From Saccoglossus kowalevskii (taxonomy: Eukaryota; Hemichordata; Enteropneusta; Harrimaniidae), in contig NW_003137824.1 in the NCBI RefSeq assembly GCF_000003605.2, positions 546,401 through 602,312 on the forward strand: a stretch of 55,912 nt of DNA, written 5' to 3'. Positions 51,001-55,912 of this stretch are shown one piece after another (within the stretch, counting starts at the first letter, position 1; every line of letters begins with the position of its first letter). A program made the translations under genes and the position numbers. Under the pieces are notes generated by a model. The model worked only from the letters and a program-made list of their open reading frames with translations. It made no database searches and was not told the origin of the DNA.

Positions 51001-52769
51001 CACGTCTTCAATTGAATAAATGTGATGCAATTACAAATGACTCCCAGTCTCTAGAACAATCACGTCCAGTTGTGTAGTCCTGGGCGAAGCTGTCACTGTC
51101 CTAGTTAATGAACTTAGAGTGTCAAAGTATCAGCACCAACCAATGTTACAATCCATATACACTGTAAAATCGAAGACCATTTAGAAGATTGAACCAATTC
51201 TCGGCAGCCACTCTAACAGCTGCATGCACTGATAGAACGTCTCGCCTTGACTGCGTCCTTGGTACAAACTACGGGGAACAGCTTATTAAAATTAATGCAT
51301 TTATCCAAAATACGAACATCTTGGCGTACGTACGTCAAATGTGCAACATATTATCATTACAAGTGACGCAGATAGAATGGTGCGAAACGTGTGCACATGT
51401 TTGGATTACATCACATATCAAATAAACCAAAATGGAGGAGAACTAACTACGCCACATTTACATACCCAACGAAACACTGTTAACTTCGGTGGAGGCACAA
51501 ACCGTACAGAAACGTTTTTTGGTGTAGTAATATTAATAATTTAATAGAGCGGGCTTCATTCATGTGTTATTTTATAGGATACTTAATATATAATTAACTC
51601 ATGAATACATGTTAAGTATGGCACATTTTACGACATTTTTACGACAGGGCGTGTTGAGTTCAGGATTACATACGCATGGGCATAATGCTTCGGAAAATAA
51701 ACTGCATAGTTCGCGACACTAGTCAAGTGATTAGTCTTCTACAGTGATAACTAGTTTTTTTTAATAAATCACGAAAAATATCAGCTTCACATTTGATAAT
51801 AAATCACACATATTATCGGGAAATGTACAATGGGGTATGATGTTATCTTAACAGGAAAATCATTAGCCACACGATCAAGCCAAATGGCAAACCTATCTCC
51901 ATGGAAACACGATATTGAACGTGTCATTGTAGGAAAATTAATTAAACTTTTGGGGTGAATAATAATTTATTACTAGCATTCATCTATATGGTTGACAATG
52001 TACTCAGTTTTCGATTAGAGTACACAGCTAGTAGACCGAGAATATCACTCTATTGGATGGCCAACATAAACAGAAACTTCAATTTATGTTAGATAAGAAG
52101 AATGTTTAAACTTTATTATCAAATCTGTATAATTATTTCCATACATTGCTTGCTAGGAGTTAGTAACTTGTGTATCACATTGTATGACAAACGAGTCGTC
52201 GTAAATAGTCTTAGCAACGAATGTACGAAATGGGAATAGTAATACAAACAACAGTTTTTAAAGGTGAAATAATTCAGATAAGTAACAAACAAATCGTTGG
52301 ATGTTGAGCACTAGTCGTATTTCAAATGATAATATCATGTTCATGTCAAGGATCGAACACGCAGAGAATGTTAATATGGTTTCGTAAACAAACGTTAGGT
52401 CAGTTTCGGGATGGCTCTGATATATATGAACAATTTTAAAATCGAATTCCAACAATCTACTGGTAATGTACGTTAATTACTTGATGGAAGGGTTCGTATG
52501 TGTATTCCCATAACAACGATATGCCTGTGACACGTTCTGATGTGTTACAGGGTACTAGAGGTAGGTCACGTAGTTCATATAACACATACGTATGTAATTA
52601 TCTACCTCTACCCATATGCATGTGTTGGACGTTGACGCTAACACTAACGTATGGTACTGATAATACTATATCATATAAATAAATATAATTACCAAATATA
52701 TATATACATACATACAAAAATGTTCATGTAAATAACAAAACATGCATGTAATAATAATAAAATACTCAC
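48072..52769 (-). other. Probable 5' UTR intron of gene A; no other gene seen
   Basis: If the first exon is at 52770-53065, this 4.7-kb stretch is intron 1 in the UTR. It begins with GTGAGT (52764-52769 on the minus strand) and ends with the acceptor before 48071. I looked for EGF-like or other exons on both strands and found none. Confidence 0.4.
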
Positions 52770-53065
52770 ATAGCGCAATTACAAAAACTCAACGCGTGTC
52801 ACATACTGTTTGAAGGTAACATCAGGTCGGGTAAAGTTACAAACTGTTGACAAGATGTACAGTGTATGACATCAGACCACAACTAACACGATGAATTAAT
52901 TGTGTCAAGCAAGGAGAGTATAGTCCAAAACCATCGTAATTATTATAATGTCAACAGCAATAGAAGATATATAACGCATACCAGCTCAGTGATGAAAGCT
53001 ATTTTTAAAACTATGGTGACTTTTACGGGCAATGCTATAGACACTCTCACTCGCATGCTCATGTC
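52770..53065 (-). other. Candidate non-coding first exon of gene A, with a short upstream ORF
   Basis: It starts about 25-30 nt after a TATA box and ends at a GTGAGTA donor (CTAT|GTGAGTA). The strong acceptor just before the gene A signal-peptide exon demands such an upstream exon. It contains a 39-codon ORF (52943-53062) starting MSMRVRVSIALPVK and ending in a Leu-rich stretch. It stops before the donor, so it would be an upstream ORF rather than part of the receptor. The transcription start is inferred. Confidence 0.35.
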
Positions 53066-53087
53066 GCGAGGTAGAATAGATACCGTG

Positions 53088-53096
53088 CTATTTATA
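53088..53096 (-). promoter_or_regulatory. TATA box (TATAAATAG)
   Basis: A consensus TATAAATAG on the minus strand, in a locally less AT-rich context with CpGs on both sides. It lies ~430 bp beyond the gene B stop, between two genes on the same strand, and is the best candidate promoter for gene A. Confidence 0.45.
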
Positions 53097-53516
53097 GATA
53101 GAACTCCAACTCGCACTAGTAGAGTGGCGCTGTAACGTACAGTTAAAGAAGGAAGCTGCCACGGCGATTGGTGGCGTGATATCGATTAAGTACACACAGT
53201 TACTGCGTGAAGGTTAATGCACACAATAATAATTTAAAAGCGATAGAACAATCAATGCCACTAAATGAAACATTACAACGAGGTATAATATTATAGAGTA
53301 CCACAACGACGTGAAATAAATAAAAAAATATGATTCAATCAAACTGTAAATAATAATAATAATGTTTTTGACTTCATTTCAATCAAATCGTAAATCCTCT
53401 TGGGATGGGAGTATAAATAATAATGTTCACGATATACATGATATTTTACCCTATCATTTTCGCTACAATATTAAAATTTAAATAGTGTAAAAAACTTCAT
53501 TACAAATACTGTTTTT

Positions 53517-54013
53517 TTACAACCTAGTTGTTTGAGTTTCACATTGATTGCCTTCTGATGCATGACTTGACTGACTTGAATCGTCCATAAAACCAACTCC
53601 GTCATCATTGTCATCTTCTTCAATCTCATCAATTTCATCAATTGTATGTATTAAGATCACGGACGAGTTGTCTGTCTCATGACTCAGAGACCGACCCAGA
53701 GTTGGTTGGACGCCCCTTTCATTTTGCGTCTCCACGGAGTCTATGTTCATGAATATGCCACTGGAATCGTTTTCTGCTGTAAGGTTCGATGTCTGACTAT
53801 TATTTTGTACGATGGCTGCATCATACTCTGGGGGTAAACTAACCAGACTGTCTCCCTGAATAGTGACACCAGATTTGGATTTGTCTTCTGCAACAACGTA
53901 TCGATAGCTTGGCGGCTTGCTGCCTTGAAGAACAGCCGGGGATGTCGTAATTCCACGCAACCCCCGCCACGATGACGTCCGTGTGGGAATACGTGGCAAT
54001 GCAATGTCAAAAC
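53517..54013 (-). CDS. Gene B terminal exon: cytoplasmic tail
   Basis: Acceptor TCATCGTAG, then 2 + 165 codons including TAA. Motifs in order: basic segment PRIPTRTSSWRGLRG, GSKPPSYRYV, SLPPEYDAAI, Ser/Thr/Asn-rich middle, acidic run, Ser-rich DDSSQSSHASEG, end QTTRL. A second overlapping frame is open but out of phase with the upstream donor. No AATAAA was found in the 400 bp after the stop. Confidence 0.85.
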
Positions 54014-54649
54014 CTACGATGATGATAAAACAAATTCCATTTGTCAAGAACACTGCTATGTTTCTATTTCCTTTACTTGTATGAAAGGACGTACATGAAG
54101 TAATAATACAAATCTAAACTAAAGTATATAAACATGATTCATAATATGTGCATAGTACACGCCAAATAAACAAATATCAAAGTACAACGTATATGAGGTG
54201 GATTCCAAACAACTATACAGATGTCGAACACGTGGCTCACGGAAAACTAAAATAAATTGATATCAGCTACATTCGATTTCAAATACATTCCCCCTGCCAT
54301 AAAACATTTCTCATGGCTGATACATAAGCGTGAATGAGTTAATAGTATAATTCTCAATAAAAAAAGCAAGTCGGCTTACATCCTGTGCTTTCCCGTTGTA
54401 TGTTTTTGTTTTTCTTCTTAATTTGTCTCTGAATGTTCGACGGTACCCTTAACATCGGTGGACCATCCACTTGTACAGCGTTACGCATTTCTTGTTGTCT
54501 AAGTGCGTCCTCTCGTCGTTCTTGTATTCGTTTGACATTGACACAGATCACCAGGAAACACACAGAGGCCATGACGACTGCGGCAAAGACTAAGGACACT
54601 ATAGTTGATCTTCTTTGCAATTGCGTATCTGTTGGGTCGTTCCATGAGT
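53517..54649 (-). CDS. Gene B (3' part): transmembrane exon and long PPxY/PDZ-ligand tail
   Basis: Two exons, 54380-54649 and 53517-54013, joined in phase 1 encode a transmembrane helix and a cytoplasmic tail of more than 220 residues. Upstream exons lie mostly or wholly beyond this window. The tail carries two PPxY motifs (PPSY and PPEY; WW-domain ligands such as for Nedd4-type ligases), a long acidic stretch (DEIDEIEEDDNDD) and a C-terminal TTRL that fits a class I PDZ ligand. By layout and phase it is a likely paralogue of gene A, though the tails differ in length. I do not recognise a named family. Confidence 0.8.
54380..54649 (-). CDS. Gene B transmembrane exon
   Basis: Acceptor TGATGTTTACAG, donor T|GTAAGC, phase 1-1. 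Encodes a stalk (DSWNDPTDTQLQRR in outline), a hydrophobic helix STIVSLVFAAVVMASVCFLV, then a charged juxtamembrane segment KRIQERREDALRQQEMRNAV and a Lys-rich patch. The layout parallels the gene A exon at 42178-42354. Confidence 0.85.
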
Positions 54650-54870
54650 CTGTAAACATCAAATGTGTTATCATTAACTAAATACCATGTTAATGACTCT
54701 TATGCATATTAACAATAAGTTTGTTAACCTGAAGAATATATATGATAATGATAATGAGTATTATGAGTAGACAATATTCTTCCCTTTTAAGACAGATTTA
54801 GTGGTATCTGTTTATTTTTAATGGCACTGACGATTTTTTTCAAATTGTGTCGGTGTTGTGACATACTCAC

Positions 54871-54918
54871 AAAATGTCGATGGACAACCAAGGAAGGATT
54901 TGGATTTGGAATTATAAG
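54871..54918 (-). CDS. Possible small upstream exon of gene B
   Basis: A 48-nt phase 1-1 frame bounded by GTTGCTCTAAG and a strong donor GTGAGTATG, encoding YNSKSKSFLGCPSTF. The donor and matching phase support it; the very short length and weak acceptor do not. Confidence 0.3.
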
Positions 54919-55230
54919 CTTAGAGCAACAACCACTACGCTATCAATGGCTTCAATGACAAAGAAAGTACTGCCAAGAGCATGTATTCACAGTGTCTTAG
55001 GGGCAATCTGTTTTAGTATATGTGGTATGAACAGTTTATATCTCCAAATTTATTCTCACCAATAAAAACACATGGAATTATGTTTTGACGATCAGACTTA
55101 ATCCTGATCTTGTGGTAAATAAAGCATGATGTTTTTAAGCACTGGTCACATTTCCACTTTTTACAAATTCTAATCGGTACAATATTCTGTCATCATGTAC
55201 AAGTATGATACTGGCTATAGCTTTATAAGT

Positions 55231-55912
55231 GTGTGAACTGTTCATTGGTTGTCTAGAACATCACACTGTGAACTGTTCATTGGTTGTCTAGAACATCACA
55301 CTGTGAACTGTGCATTGATTGTATAGAACATCACACTGTGAACTGTGCATTGATTGTATAGAACATCACACTGTGAACTGTGCATTGGTTGTCTAGAACA
55401 TCACACTGAACTGTGCATTGGTTGTTTAGAACATCACACTGTGAACTGTGCATTGATTGTATAGAACATCACACTGTGAACTGTGCATTGATTGTCTAGA
55501 ACATCACACTGTGAACTGTACATTGGTTGTATAGAACATCACACTGTGAACTGTGCATTGGTTGTCTAGAACATCACACTGAACTGTGCATTGGTTGTTT
55601 AGAACATCACACTGTGAACTGTGCATTGATTGTATAGAACATCACACTGTGAACTGTGCATTGATTGTCAGAACATCACACTGTGAACTGTGCATTGGTT
55701 GTCTAGAACATCACACTGAACTGTGCATTGGTTGTCTAGAACATCACACTGTGAACTGTGCATTGGTTGTCTAGAACATCACACTGTGAACTGTGCATTG
55801 ATTGTCTAGAACATCACACTGAACTGTGCATTGGTTGTCTAGAACATCACACTGTGAACTGTGCATTGGTTGTCTAGAACATCACACTGTGAACTGTGCA
55901 TTGGTTGTCTAG
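55231..55912. repeat. 35-bp satellite, about 19 units, open at the right edge
   Basis: The unit is CTGTGAACTGTGCATTGGTT plus GTCTAGAACATCACA. Variants are GATTG, GTATAG, GTTTAG, and a 3-base deletion (CACTGAACTG) near 55405, 55577, 55707 and 55817. The variants recur in the same order, which suggests multi-unit duplication. The array continues past the window. Confidence 0.97.

Noticed and set aside
52902-53135. 77-codon plus-strand frame
   Set aside because: Overlaps the TATA box and candidate first exon of gene A on the other strand; no recognisable domain.
55586-55774. 62-codon frame in the 35-bp satellite
   Set aside because: Purely repetitive peptide; frame follows the repeat period and breaks with indels.
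1-55912. tRNA, rRNA or known small RNA genes
   Set aside because: I looked for the T-loop box and paired stems of tRNAs and for rRNA-like stretches by eye and found none; a covariance-model scan would be decisive.

Overview
This is AT-rich animal genomic DNA with spliced genes, U2-type GT-AG introns, LINE retrotransposon remains, MITE-like elements and many minisatellites. There are no operons, ribosome binding sites or prokaryotic genes. Gene content (a WAVE-complex subunit, an RD3-family protein, EGF receptors built from phase-1 exons), frequent ACATGTA motifs and small elements with tandem cores point to a marine invertebrate, for example a mollusc, brachiopod, hemichordate or amphioxus. 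The sequence alone does not settle which.

Layout. 1-540: 49-bp minisatellite running off the left edge. 2.1-5.9 kb: two small non-autonomous elements with tandem ~150-bp cores, short inverted ends and a 3' hairpin, plus a decayed inverted copy. 5.9-26.5 kb: essentially gene-free, with a LINE 3' fragment (12.6-13.0 kb), a 59-bp satellite with an assembly gap (13.2-15.9 kb), a 60-bp minisatellite (17.7-18.0 kb), a forkhead-motif stem-loop (20.4 kb), a G-quadruplex motif (24.0 kb) and a MITE (25.6 kb). 27.0-31.9 kb: two confidently identified genes in head-to-head orientation, a single-exon RD3-like gene on the minus strand and the three-exon BRK1/HSPC300 gene on the plus strand. They share an ~835-bp intergenic region. 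BRK1 intron 1 holds a second gap and an antisense, frame-broken stretch that resembles the end of a death domain. 34.7 kb: a possible first exon of a small membrane protein. 35.5-38.6 kb: a 5'-truncated, frame-broken LINE and the 3' tail of another. 39.06-39.77 kb: 33-bp minisatellite.

41.2-54.9 kb: two tandem, same-strand (minus) genes for single-pass membrane proteins, assembled here exon by exon. Gene A (about 210 aa) is complete: signal peptide, two EGF-like domains, a transmembrane helix and a short tail, with every coding intron in phase 1. Gene B is partial and supplies a transmembrane exon and a long cytoplasmic tail with two PPxY motifs, an acidic cluster and a C-terminal TRL that fits a class I PDZ ligand. 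A TATA box and a likely non-coding first exon for gene A lie ~430 bp beyond the end of gene B. The window ends in a 35-bp satellite that runs off the right edge.

The most interesting content is the tandem pair of small EGF receptors with WW/PDZ-type tails. I do not recognise them as a named family. The intronless RD3-like gene that may share a promoter region with BRK1 is next.
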